Shown here piece by piece: positions 6,407 through 14,740 of a stretch of 17,891 nucleotides of DNA. Where the stretch lies: assembly GCA_964575975.1 (NCBI GenBank), contig CAZNTU010000107.1, positions 1 through 17,891 on the forward strand, given 5' to 3'. The notes below the pieces were generated by a model. The model did not search any database. It was given only the letters and a program-made list of their open reading frames with translations, and was not told the DNA's origin. A program made the translations under genes and the position numbers. Position 1 is the stretch's first letter. Each line of letters begins with the position of its first letter. Source of the stretch: G963674505 sp964575975. Lineage in GTDB: Bacteria > Desulfobacterota > Desulfobacteria > Desulfobacterales > SKZT01.

Positions 6407-7939
6407 ATGAAAAACTTGGCTATCGTTCTTATTGCGCTTGTTATTGCCGCAGTACACGCGGAAATAGTTCTATCCGATAACATCCGGAAGCCCGCAGTCG
6501 CGGGGCAATTCTATCCGGCGGACAAGGAGAGGCTTTCCAAGGCTTTGGATTGTTTTTTGGAGTCGGCCAGGGTGCCGGTCGGAAAAAGACCCGTCGCCTT
6601 GATAGCGCCGCACGCGGGCTATGTCTATTCGGGGCAAATCTGCGCCGATGCGTTCAACCAGGCGCGCGGATACGAATTCGATGTGGTTGTGCTGCTGGGG
6701 ACCAATCACACGGCGTCCGGCTTTTCGAAAATCTCGGTCTACGCGGAAGGGGGATTCGAAACTCCCTTGGGAGTCGCCAAAATCGACGAGGCCGTGGCAA
6801 AAAAGCTTATGGAGGCATTCGAAGACGCTTCCTTTCTATCTTATGTCCACGAAGGCGAGCATTCCATCGAGGTACTGGTCCCGTTCTCGCAACTACTGTT
6901 TCCCAAGGCGGGCATCGTCCCGGTCGTGGTGGCGACTCAGGACGTGGAAAGGTGCGAGCGTTTCGGGGAGGTTTTGGCGCAAGTCATTAAATCCTTTGAA
7001 GAAAAAAAAACGCTGATCGTGGCCAGTTCGGACCTGTCGCACTACCCGTCGTACGAGGACGCGGTCCGGGTGGACAAGGCGGTCTTGGACGCGGTCTGCT
7101 CCCTTTCGCCGGAAAATTTGGACAAGATCGTTAAAGAAATGCCGGGCGAGGGAGTCGCCGGCTTGGGGACTTGCGCCTGCGGTCAAGCCCCGGTGATGGT
7201 CGCCATGGCGACGGCGAAGCAATTGGGAGCAAAATTCGCGAAATTGGTAAGCTATGCGAACTCCGGAGACGCCGTGGTTGGAAACCACGACAGAGTCGTG
7301 GGATACGGAGCTGTGGCCTTTTTCCAGGACGATCCCGGCGAGGACGATTCGTCCGAAAAGAGTCGCGCGAACGTCGAAATGCCCGGCGGCGTTTTGGATT
7401 CGGAGAACCAAAAAATACTTGTTTCCTTGGCCAGAAGAACTATCAAGCAGTTCTTGGAGAGCGAAACCCTGCCGCTCCCGAGGGACTTCGGTCCCGTTTT
7501 GGAATCGCGGCAGGGGGCTTTCGTGACGCTCAAGAAACACGGAGACCTCCGGGGATGCGTCGGCCACATGGCGGAGAACCTTCCTCTCGGCCAGGTGGTT
7601 TCGGCCATGGCGATCCAGGCCGCGTTCAACGACCCTAGGTTTCGGCCGGTGACGCTTTCGGAATTCTCCGACTTGGAAATCGAAATTTCGGTCCTGACCC
7701 CGTTCAAGCAAGTCTCGTCCTACGAGGATATCGTGATTGGAAGGGACGGCGTGATTATCGAAAAGGACGGCCGGCGCGCCGTGTTTCTTCCCCAGGTGGC
7801 GGTGGAGCAGGGGTGGGACAGGGACCGGATGCTGGAGCAGCTTTGCCTGAAAGCGGGGCTGTCGGAAGGAGGCTGGAAAGACGGGGCCGCGCTTCATACG
7901 TTCCAGGCCCAGATTTTCGGCGACAAGGGTTTCCGATAA
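6407..7939 (+). CDS. Secreted Memo/AMMECR1 fusion (AmmeMemoRadiSam system B+A)
   Basis: Product of 510 residues. It has a Sec signal peptide: MKN, hydrophobic core ~4-16, and VHA before Glu19 as a signal-peptidase I site. A Memo domain (~28-305) follows, related in fold to class III extradiol dioxygenases, with the metal-site residues expected from human MEMO1: His69 (APHAGYVYSG), His101 (GTNHTASGFS) and Cys258 (CGQAP). An AMMECR1 domain (~335-508) carries the invariant LRGCVG (381-386, Cys384). Memo and AMMECR1 are usually cytosolic and often encoded separately beside the radical SAM gene, and their biochemical job is unresolved. Here both share one polypeptide that appears to be exported, matching the Tat signal on the preceding enzyme. 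The ribosome site is AGGAAGA. Only 3 nt separate its stop from the next gene. Confidence 0.92.
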   Translation: MKNLAIVLIALVIAAVHAEIVLSDNIRKPAVAGQFYPADKERLSKALDCFLESARVPVGKRPVALIAPHAGYVYSGQICADAFNQARGYEFDVVVLLGTNHTASGFSKISVYAEGGFETPLGVAKIDEAVAKKLMEAFEDASFLSYVHEGEHSIEVLVPFSQLLFPKAGIVPVVVATQDVERCERFGEVLAQVIKSFEEKKTLIVASSDLSHYPSYEDAVRVDKAVLDAVCSLSPENLDKIVKEMPGEGVAGLGTCACGQAPVMVAMATAKQLGAKFAKLVSYANSGDAVVGNHDRVVGYGAVAFFQDDPGEDDSSEKSRANVEMPGGVLDSENQKILVSLARRTIKQFLESETLPLPRDFGPVLESRQGAFVTLKKHGDLRGCVGHMAENLPLGQVVSAMAIQAAFNDPRFRPVTLSEFSDLEIEISVLTPFKQVSSYEDIVIGRDGVIIEKDGRRAVFLPQVAVEQGWDRDRMLEQLCLKAGLSEGGWKDGAALHTFQAQIFGDKGFR

Positions 7940-7942
7940 ATT

Positions 7943-10156
7943 TTGCGAGTATATCTTTTTACGATAGGCCTGGTGTCCCTCCTGGGTCAGGTAGTGGTTT
8001 TGAGGGAACTCGCCGTGGCGTTCTACGGCGTCGAATTGATCTACGTTTTAGCCCTCGGCGTGTGGCTTTTATGGACCGGTACGGGCGCGGTTCTGGGAAA
8101 GAGGGGATACGTTCCCGATATAGCCGCGATCATGGTTTCCTTTTTCGTTCTGGGTATGCTCTTTCCCCTCGAGGTGGCCGCGATTCGGGCGATTCGCCTG
8201 GTTCCGGGCGCGGTCCCCGGAAGCTATCTTCCTCTGATGGTTCAGATGCTGGCGGTGTTGCTGTGCCTTATGCCGGCCGGAATTTTGCTCGGACTTCTTT
8301 TCCAGTGGACCGCCGGATACTTCGTGAGTTTCGCTTCGCGCGGCGAGGGCAAGAGGAGTTTCGCCCTTGCGTACGCCTGGGAGAGCGCCGGGGCGGTAGT
8401 CGGGGGGCTGGGGGCGACGCTTTTGTCGATGTCGGGAGCGAGGAATTTCACCCAAGCCCTTTTATGCGCCTTTTGCTCGGTAATCGCCACCCTGTTTCCC
8501 GGATCGGGAGGCGGGAGAATAGCCAGGTATTCAGCAGTTTTTTTCTTGTCTGCGCTTTCCGTCGCGCTTTTGTTTTCCGCGTCCATGGACCGCGCCATGA
8601 CTCGCTGGAGCCATCCGGACTTGGTCGAATCGGTAGACACTCCCTACGGCAGGATTACCGTAACCGAGACCGGGGGACGGTTCGCGGTTTTCGAGAACGA
8701 CGCTCTCGCTTTCGACACGGAAAGCGTATCGGCGGAGGAATTCGTGCATTTGGCCGCGTTGCAGCATCCGAATCCCCGAAGGATTCTGATTTCGGGCGGC
8801 GGAATCGAGGGACTCGCGCGCGAAGCTTTGAAATACGGGCCTGAAGAAATAGACTGCGTGGAACTCGACCGAGGGCTTTTGGATTTAGCGCGTTCGCATT
8901 TGCCGACCGAGTTCGCCGGCTTTTTGGGTTCGGACGTCGTCGAAGTTCATGCGGCCGACCCGCGAAACTTCCTGAAGCGCTCCGAAAAAAAATACGACCT
9001 CATGCTGGCAGGCATGCCGGAACCGTCTTCGGGCCAATCCAACAGGTACTTCACCCACGAATATTTCGAGTTGTGCGAAAGAAAGCTGGCTCCCGGCGGA
9101 GTCCTGGCCCTTCGCCTTTCCTCGTCGGAAAACGTGTGGACCCCGTTTTTGACCCATCGAAACGCAGGGGTCTTCAAGGCGTTGTCGGCCGTTTTCAAAG
9201 ACGCGGTCGCGCTTCCCGGAACGACCAATATTCTGATCGCCTCTAAAGATAAACTCGTCAGGGACCCGGAAATCCTGAAGGAGAGGTTTTTGAATGCGAA
9301 CATTTTTTCCAAGAGCGTCACGCCGCCCTACATCGCGTATTTGTACACCAACGACCGCTTTTTCGAGATAGGGAAAACAATGGCCGAATCGAAGGCGTAT
9401 CCCAACACGGATCTCGAACCTTCCTGCTTCCGGTACACGATCATGATCTGGCTTTCCAAGTTCGCGCCGGGCATGATTCACTGGGATATTTCCGCGATGA
9501 CGCCCGAGAGGCTTTTCTTCGGGACGCTGATCCTATTCGCGGCTTTGTTCATATGCGCTTTTTTGACGACGGCTTACGGGAATCGGCTGCGGCGCGGAGT
9601 CGTTATGGTTTTCACGGCGGCTTTCGTCGGAATGGCCATGGAAACCATGCTTTTGCTATTCTACCAGGTCAAGCAGGGGGTGTTATACCAGAACATCGGC
9701 CTGCTGCTCACGGTTTTCATGGCTGGCATGACGGCGGGCGCGCTGCTGGCGGAGAAATCCAGGCGGGGAGAAAAACGCTCCTCGACTATGCGCTCGACGC
9801 CGGCGCTATTTGCGTTGTTTGTTCTTTTCAACGCGGTTTTTGCCGTCGTCGTCCGGTTCGAGATCGACGCGGGGCTGTTTACGGTTTCCTCGCTGTTGTT
9901 CGCGGGCGGTTTTCTGGTTTCGGCCGTGTTGGCCAACGAAAGTTTAAGCGTTGATTTGGAACAGAAAAAAGTGATATCTCCGTTCTACGCGGCCGACCTT
10001 GCCGGAGGATGCGCGGGGTCGCTTCTGGGAAGCCTCTGGCTCGTCCCTTTCCTAGGGATAGGACTCACCGCCGGAATAGTCGTCTTATCGTCCTCCGTGA
10101 TTTTTTTACTGTCGAAAACAGGGAGGAAAGAGAACGCGCCGACTATCTCGCGATAA
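7943..10156 (+). CDS. Polytopic membrane protein with central spermidine-synthase-like domain
   Basis: Product of 737 residues. Several membrane segments occur within ~1-215, a soluble SAM-binding-fold domain at ~225-495, and further segments at ~523-725. The two membrane halves share motifs (YAWESAGAVVGG at 144-155, YAADLAGGCAGS at 682-693), suggesting internal duplication. The central domain has the aminopropyltransferase layout: VESVDTPYGRITV, GGGIEG (285-290), VELD (306-309), YFTHEYFE and NTDLEPS (488-494). The two aspartates of the DSTDP active-site motif are replaced (AGMPEP, 356-361), as is the Asp of GGGDGG, so spermidine synthesis is unlikely. The start is a TTG at 7943, three bases after the previous stop, without a clear ribosome site, suggesting coupled translation. 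Membrane-fused spermidine-synthase-like proteins are common, with mostly unknown function. Confidence 0.85.
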   Translation: MRVYLFTIGLVSLLGQVVVLRELAVAFYGVELIYVLALGVWLLWTGTGAVLGKRGYVPDIAAIMVSFFVLGMLFPLEVAAIRAIRLVPGAVPGSYLPLMVQMLAVLLCLMPAGILLGLLFQWTAGYFVSFASRGEGKRSFALAYAWESAGAVVGGLGATLLSMSGARNFTQALLCAFCSVIATLFPGSGGGRIARYSAVFFLSALSVALLFSASMDRAMTRWSHPDLVESVDTPYGRITVTETGGRFAVFENDALAFDTESVSAEEFVHLAALQHPNPRRILISGGGIEGLAREALKYGPEEIDCVELDRGLLDLARSHLPTEFAGFLGSDVVEVHAADPRNFLKRSEKKYDLMLAGMPEPSSGQSNRYFTHEYFELCERKLAPGGVLALRLSSSENVWTPFLTHRNAGVFKALSAVFKDAVALPGTTNILIASKDKLVRDPEILKERFLNANIFSKSVTPPYIAYLYTNDRFFEIGKTMAESKAYPNTDLEPSCFRYTIMIWLSKFAPGMIHWDISAMTPERLFFGTLILFAALFICAFLTTAYGNRLRRGVVMVFTAAFVGMAMETMLLLFYQVKQGVLYQNIGLLLTVFMAGMTAGALLAEKSRRGEKRSSTMRSTPALFALFVLFNAVFAVVVRFEIDAGLFTVSSLLFAGGFLVSAVLANESLSVDLEQKKVISPFYAADLAGGCAGSLLGSLWLVPFLGIGLTAGIVVLSSSVIFLLSKTGRKENAPTISR

Positions 10157-10189
10157 TTTGCGCGAATTCGAAAAAGGGAGGAACGACGC

Positions 10190-10819
10190 GTGGATGAAAA
10201 TCCGAAAAACTGGTACCGCCTGAATTTCCGCGAATTTTTGCATAAGGGATTCGCCGTTTGCTACAAAACGAAAGAGAGTCTGCTGATATCGGTTCGCGGC
10301 ATGTGCATGATCGATGTCTTCGTTTTCGAGGATTTGAGGCACATAGCGTTCCTCGATTTCGACCTCGCGAGGCCCGCGTTTCTTGATTCGGCGTTCGCCT
10401 CCCCGGTCATCGGACTGCCGTTCAGTCCGCTCGTCCACCGGACCATCGGAAGAACCATCGCCCCGTTCAAGGATTTGAGACTGGAACACCACGTGGGGTT
10501 TTTCATAAGGAGAGCCTATCGCAACAAGGGGCGGAAGGGGTTTTGGAACCTGGACGAACTGATGATGGCCATCGCCTTGGAACTGGCGTTCGAGCAAAAA
10601 AAGGAAGTGTTCGTGGTCAAGCCCACCGACGACAAGTTGAAATATTACCGGAGGAAATACGACGCGCAAATTTTAAGCTCCTCGGGTGGAATTGACAGGT
10701 ATGTCGGGATCGACATCAAAGCCGCCAGGATGTTCATGGAACACGTTCGGTACGATTTCGGGGACGACGAGAAGGTTTCCGGGATTTGGGCGAAGTGCGA
10801 CGGGGATATCGACGACTGA
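10190..10819 (+). CDS. Hypothetical protein with GNAT-acetyltransferase-like features
   Basis: Product of 209 residues, cytosolic in appearance (no signal or membrane segment). I do not recognise the family. The middle resembles a GNAT fold: a strand HVGFFIRRAY (101-110), RNKGRKG (111-117) in the place of the acetyl-CoA pyrophosphate loop, a helix LDELMMAIALELAFEQK, then strand EVFVVKP and KYYRRKYDAQIL (151-162), like the late YxxxGF region of GNATs. The glycine pattern is degenerate, so this is a suggestion only. The start is GTG 10190 with GGGAGGAA 7 nt upstream; no in-frame ATG fits. It follows the membrane protein by 33 bp and probably ends the operon that begins at 4942, since a strong promoter candidate comes next. 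Confidence 0.7.
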   Translation: MDENPKNWYRLNFREFLHKGFAVCYKTKESLLISVRGMCMIDVFVFEDLRHIAFLDFDLARPAFLDSAFASPVIGLPFSPLVHRTIGRTIAPFKDLRLEHHVGFFIRRAYRNKGRKGFWNLDELMMAIALELAFEQKKEVFVVKPTDDKLKYYRRKYDAQILSSSGGIDRYVGIDIKAARMFMEHVRYDFGDDEKVSGIWAKCDGDIDD

Positions 10820-10868
10820 CAACGGACACATCGATTGGAAATCCGGAAAAGAATCTTGTTGTTTTCAT

Positions 10869-10898
10869 TTGACATTAGGAAAGTCCCTGTTCTATACA
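10869..10898 (+). promoter_or_regulatory. Near-consensus sigma-70 promoter upstream of the substrate-binding protein gene
   Basis: TTGACA (10869-10874), 18-nt spacer, TATACA (10893-10898): perfect -35, five of six at -10. It lies in the 132-bp gap between the GNAT-like gene and the substrate-binding protein gene, giving an expected leader of about 45 nt to the ATG at 10952. No terminator was seen between the previous stop and this promoter. Confidence 0.65.
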
Positions 10899-10951
10899 GA
10901 CCAAGTAGACTTTGCCCCAACTTCTTTAAGACTGAGTTATAACGAGAAAAG

Positions 10952-11992
10952 ATGCTCAAGCAGGCCGTTATTTCCTCCATGATAGTCTTGTTGACCATGA
11001 TCGCGCGCCGATCGTTTCTTCTGACCTTCCTCGCTTTAAGCGCGCCGCTAATCGCAGGTTGTTTTGAAATTCCCGATCGGCACCATGTTGTGGTCCTTTG
11101 CAGCACCTCTGCTTTCGAACCGATCTTCCACGGCCTCAAATCCCGATTGGAGCAGCTCGGCTATCGGGAGGGGGGCGCCGTTACCTTCGATTTTCGCATG
11201 ATCGATCCGTCTTCAATGGCAGCACATTCCATTGAAGGAGTTCCTCGATTGGACAGCAAGACCGACATGATTTTTGCTTTCCCGACGGAAGCCGCGACCG
11301 CCGCCAAAGAGGCGGCCCGTCAAATTCCCGGACTGCCTGTGGTCTTCGCCTATGCCGGGATCGAGACATCCGGTTTGGTGGCCAGCGTGCGCGAGCCGGG
11401 CGGCCACATCTCCGGCGTTCGTTATCCCGGCCCCGAGCAAATCGGAAAACGCCTGGAAATCTTGCATGCCATTGCTCCGGAAAATCGCCGTGTATGGATT
11501 GGCTACATTAAAGAATACCCCAACAGCGCCCCCGCCTTGGCCGTGATCCGGCCTCTGGCCCGCTCATTGGGCATAGAGCTTGTGGAAGCGCCCGTTAAGA
11601 CCCTCGAAGAGCTTGCCGCCGATCTGCTGCGGCGCGAAAGTAACGGCCCCGCCGAAGTGGATGCCATGTTGCTCATGCCCGACACGTTAAACCACTCGCC
11701 GGAAGGATGGCGATTGATCAGCGGTTTTGCCGACAGACATCGCCTGCCACTTGGAGGAAGCTTTCTATATACCGTAGAGCAAGGCGCCGTATTCGGCAAT
11801 TGCAACGATCTTGCCGAAATCGGAGAATTGGCGGCGCCGATCGTTGCCAAGATTTTCAGCGGTATTCCAGCGGGAACCATACCTGTCGTGACGCCCGAAC
11901 AGGATTTGTATATCAATTACAAGCGCGCCAGCGACCTCGGCTTGCACATCCCGGAAGGATTGCTGCGGCAGGCCAAGGTGGTTATTCGTTAG
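10952..11992 (+). CDS. ABC-type substrate-binding lipoprotein (TrpX/ABC_sub_bind-like family)
   Basis: Product of 346 residues from ATG 10952 (weak GAGAAAAG site); an in-frame ATG at 10997 gives a tidier lipoprotein signal beginning MIARRSFLL, and the choice is open. Either way the lipobox LIAGC points to a lipid-anchored periplasmic protein. The body matches the ABC_sub_bind family seen in TrpX-like binding proteins: a two-lobed Rossmann-like protein with ESS-type phrases such as GISGVRYP-like HISGVRYPGPEQIGKRLEI, VWIGYIKEYPNSAPAL and the C-terminal DLYINYKRASDLGLHIPEGL. No permease or ATPase gene is adjacent; a hybrid histidine kinase follows after 42 bp. That pairing, seen in other bacteria, suggests it presents a ligand to the kinase rather than serving transport. 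The ligand is unknown. Confidence 0.88.
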   Translation: MLKQAVISSMIVLLTMIARRSFLLTFLALSAPLIAGCFEIPDRHHVVVLCSTSAFEPIFHGLKSRLEQLGYREGGAVTFDFRMIDPSSMAAHSIEGVPRLDSKTDMIFAFPTEAATAAKEAARQIPGLPVVFAYAGIETSGLVASVREPGGHISGVRYPGPEQIGKRLEILHAIAPENRRVWIGYIKEYPNSAPALAVIRPLARSLGIELVEAPVKTLEELAADLLRRESNGPAEVDAMLLMPDTLNHSPEGWRLISGFADRHRLPLGGSFLYTVEQGAVFGNCNDLAEIGELAAPIVAKIFSGIPAGTIPVVTPEQDLYINYKRASDLGLHIPEGLLRQAKVVIR

Positions 11993-12034
11993 AACGTTTT
12001 TTTCTTTCGGTTTATAAAGAGGGGGAAAGCGGCC

Positions 12035-14740
12035 ATGCCCATGCTCGGGAAGTTCGAATCGGGACGAAATCTGGCCCAACTGTTCATGCTGGCCTTTTTT
12101 TCCCTGAGTTTGGCTGTTTTGCTCGTTTCGAGCAGCCTTCAACTTGCGGCCCATTTCCAAGCCGAAAAAAACGCGCTCTTCAACAATCAGCGTCTGGTCG
12201 CCGAAGGAGCGAGCCGGGCGGTCAGCGGTTTCGTTCAGGAAAATTGTCGGGCACTGGCAACCGCGGCCTGGATGACAAACCCCGACACGGCCACCCCTGC
12301 GCACTGGCAGCTCGATCTCCAGCGTCTTCTCGGGCTTCAGCCAGCCTACCGTCGCCTATCCATTTGCGGACTCGATGGACATCGCCTATCAGATGTTTCT
12401 CGCTATGCTCCAACGGATTTCAACTCTCCCCGGAACGAAGGGGAAAATCCCCTTTTTTCGCAACTGCCCCATGTCGTTTCGGCCCCTGCGATCAGCGACG
12501 TCTATATCGATCCCGTGACTTGCGAACCCCTGATCGGCATTCGCATTCCGGTGCTCAATGCGCTGCGCGAAATCAAACTGACTTTGACAGCCGAAGTGAA
12601 CCTGAAATTCATGTGGGATTTGGTCGATCACCTCAAGGTCGGACAAACCGGCTACGCCTACGTTGTGGATAGAATGGGCAACCTGCTCGCATTCGGCGAT
12701 ACGGCCCGCGTACTGAAAGGAGAAAACGTGGCCAGGGTGCCGACCGTCGCCGAGTTCATCCAAAATCCGGCCCGCCGTTCCCTTCAAAGCGCCAAAATCT
12801 ACCGCGGGATTGCCGATTCCTTCGTTGTCGGCACTTATGTCCCCCTTGACACGCCGCAATGGGCCATTGTCACGGAACTGCCTTGGACGGAGGCTTTTCG
12901 CGAAATAATGCTGACAGCGTTGATTTCCCTGATCATTATTGGCGCAATGGCTACGATTTCGGCTTTTGCCGGTGCGGCCATGTCGCGCAGGTTGACGGCG
13001 CGTCTGGTCGCCCTGCAAGAAACGGCGACCCGAATAGCGCAAGGGGAGCGGGAATTGCTAGCGAAAGTCGAAGGTCCCGAAGAGGTTGCCCGATTGGCGA
13101 GCGCTTTCAACAGCATGGCTTTCCAGCTGCAGCAAAGCTTGAAAAAGTTGGAGAATCGCTACAAAGAAGTTCTGGCCGGTCGGGACGCGCTCAAGGCAAG
13201 CGAGGAAAGACTGCGTCTTGCCCAGGAAGCGACGCGCGACGGCATTTGGGATTACGATCTGGCAACGGAGCGGGTCTATTTCAGCCCGCGATGGTATAGG
13301 ATGCTAAGCTACGAGCCGGACGAATTCCCGGCCTCGTACGAGGCTTGGGCGTCGTTGGTTCACGAGGGCGATCGCAAGGGCGCCGAGATGGAGGTCAGGA
13401 AGGCGATCGCCTCGCATGAAGCCTTCAGTATCGAGTTCCGGATGATAGCCAAGGATGGAAATTGGCGCTGGATTCAGTCCCGCGGCAAAGCGGTGGCGTG
13501 GGACTCCGCAGGCAACGCCGTCCGACTGGCCGGGGCCCACAGCGATCTCACGGAACGTAAAGAGGCGGAAAAGGAAAAGGCCTCGCTGGAGGCAAAACTC
13601 GTCCAATCTCAGAAGATGGAGGCGGTGGGGCTTTTAGCCGGCGGAATCGCCCACGATTTCAACAACATGCTTTCCGTTGTTGTCGGGAATACCGAATTGG
13701 CCATGCTCAAGCTTGATCGGGACAATCCGTTGTATCGCAATCTGAACAGAATTCACGGGGCTGCGCATCGTTCGGGGGAACTCGTCCGACAGCTGCTGGC
13801 CTTTGCCCGCAAGCAAACGACCCATCCGAAAGTGTTGAATGTCAACGCGACCGTCTCCGCCATGCTCAAAATGCTGAAGAGGCTCATCGGCGAGGATATC
13901 GACCTTGTCTGGAAGCCGCGCGCGGAACTGGAGAAAATAAGAATCGATCCCGGCCAGATAGACCAAGTTCTAGTAAATCTTATGATCAACGCTCGCGATG
14001 CCATTGCCGGAGTGGGCAAGATCACTATCGAGACGGACGGCGTGGTTTTCGACAAGGCCTACTGCGACTCCCATCCCGGCTTTACTCCGGGACGGTTCGT
14101 GCTGCTGGCCTTCAGCGACGACGGGTGCGGCATGGATGACGCGACCATGAAAAAGGCTTTTGATCCTTTTTTCACGACCAAGGCCGTCGGCAGGGGTACC
14201 GGCCTGGGATTGTCGACCGTCTACGGGATCGTCAAGCAGAACGAGGGCTTCATCAATGTCTACAGCGAGGTCGGCAAAGGAACTACCTTCCGGATATACC
14301 TGCCCGCCATCGATACGCCGGAAACCGCGACCGATACGAAACCCGTCGAACCGATCCCTGCTGGTACCGGCACCATCTTGATGGTCGAAGACGACGGCTC
14401 GATTCTGGAGTTGGGCCAAACCGTTCTGGAACAGCTGGGATATAACGTGTTGGCGACAGGAACGCCTGAACAGGCCATCGAGTTGGTCCGGGGATGTAAC
14501 GGAAAAATCGACTTGTTGATCACCGACGTAGTTATGCCCCAAATGAACGGAAGGGAGTTGGCCAACCGGCTCGGCCGCTTCGTCCCCGGCCTCAAAACCC
14601 TCTACATGTCTGGCTACACGGCCAATGTGATCGCCCACCACGGCGTTCTGGATCCTGGCATCAACTTCCTGCAAAAGCCGTTTTCCATCCAAGAAATCGC
14701 CGTAAAAGTCAGGGAGGTGATCGGTCAACCCTCAGAATAA
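12035..14740 (+). CDS. Hybrid sensor histidine kinase (Cache-like sensor, HAMP, PAS, HisKA, HATPase, REC)
   Basis: Product of 901 residues in the inner membrane. TM1 is ~14-38 and a periplasmic double-Cache-like sensor ~40-285 includes VGQTGYAYVVDRMGNLLAFG. TM2 is ~291-315, HAMP ~310-370 and a short coiled linker precedes the PAS domain (~392-510; WRWIQSRGKAV, SDLTERKEAE). HisKA has the phospho-acceptor His540 in GGIAHDFNN. The ATPase shows an N box NLMINARDAI, DDGCGMD, FDPFFTTK and GRGTGLGLS. The C-terminal receiver has the acidic pair EDD, phospho-acceptor Asp831 (LLITDVVMP), YMSGYT and LQKPF. No DNA-binding output gene is adjacent, so the partner regulator is elsewhere. ATG 12035 follows GAGGGGGA. 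It is probably co-transcribed with the binding protein gene, a candidate input. It overlaps the convergent M20 gene by 9 bp. Confidence 0.93.
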   Translation: MPMLGKFESGRNLAQLFMLAFFSLSLAVLLVSSSLQLAAHFQAEKNALFNNQRLVAEGASRAVSGFVQENCRALATAAWMTNPDTATPAHWQLDLQRLLGLQPAYRRLSICGLDGHRLSDVSRYAPTDFNSPRNEGENPLFSQLPHVVSAPAISDVYIDPVTCEPLIGIRIPVLNALREIKLTLTAEVNLKFMWDLVDHLKVGQTGYAYVVDRMGNLLAFGDTARVLKGENVARVPTVAEFIQNPARRSLQSAKIYRGIADSFVVGTYVPLDTPQWAIVTELPWTEAFREIMLTALISLIIIGAMATISAFAGAAMSRRLTARLVALQETATRIAQGERELLAKVEGPEEVARLASAFNSMAFQLQQSLKKLENRYKEVLAGRDALKASEERLRLAQEATRDGIWDYDLATERVYFSPRWYRMLSYEPDEFPASYEAWASLVHEGDRKGAEMEVRKAIASHEAFSIEFRMIAKDGNWRWIQSRGKAVAWDSAGNAVRLAGAHSDLTERKEAEKEKASLEAKLVQSQKMEAVGLLAGGIAHDFNNMLSVVVGNTELAMLKLDRDNPLYRNLNRIHGAAHRSGELVRQLLAFARKQTTHPKVLNVNATVSAMLKMLKRLIGEDIDLVWKPRAELEKIRIDPGQIDQVLVNLMINARDAIAGVGKITIETDGVVFDKAYCDSHPGFTPGRFVLLAFSDDGCGMDDATMKKAFDPFFTTKAVGRGTGLGLSTVYGIVKQNEGFINVYSEVGKGTTFRIYLPAIDTPETATDTKPVEPIPAGTGTILMVEDDGSILELGQTVLEQLGYNVLATGTPEQAIELVRGCNGKIDLLITDVVMPQMNGRELANRLGRFVPGLKTLYMSGYTANVIAHHGVLDPGINFLQKPFSIQEIAVKVREVIGQPSE

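Noticed and set aside
6893..7897. 334-codon minus-strand open frame
   Set aside because: Shadow of the Memo/AMMECR1 gene, His- and Arg-rich without motifs.
7813..8844. 343-codon plus-strand open frame
   Set aside because: Out-of-frame reading of the Memo/AMMECR1 and membrane protein genes; Arg/Gly/Ser-rich composition typical of a shadow.
7943..10156. Calling the membrane protein a spermidine synthase (speE)
   Set aside because: Fold resemblance is clear, but the active-site aspartates are missing and it is embedded between membrane domains.
11707..12672. 321-codon plus-strand open frame
   Set aside because: Out-of-frame over the binding protein and kinase genes; low-complexity Arg/Ser/Pro product.
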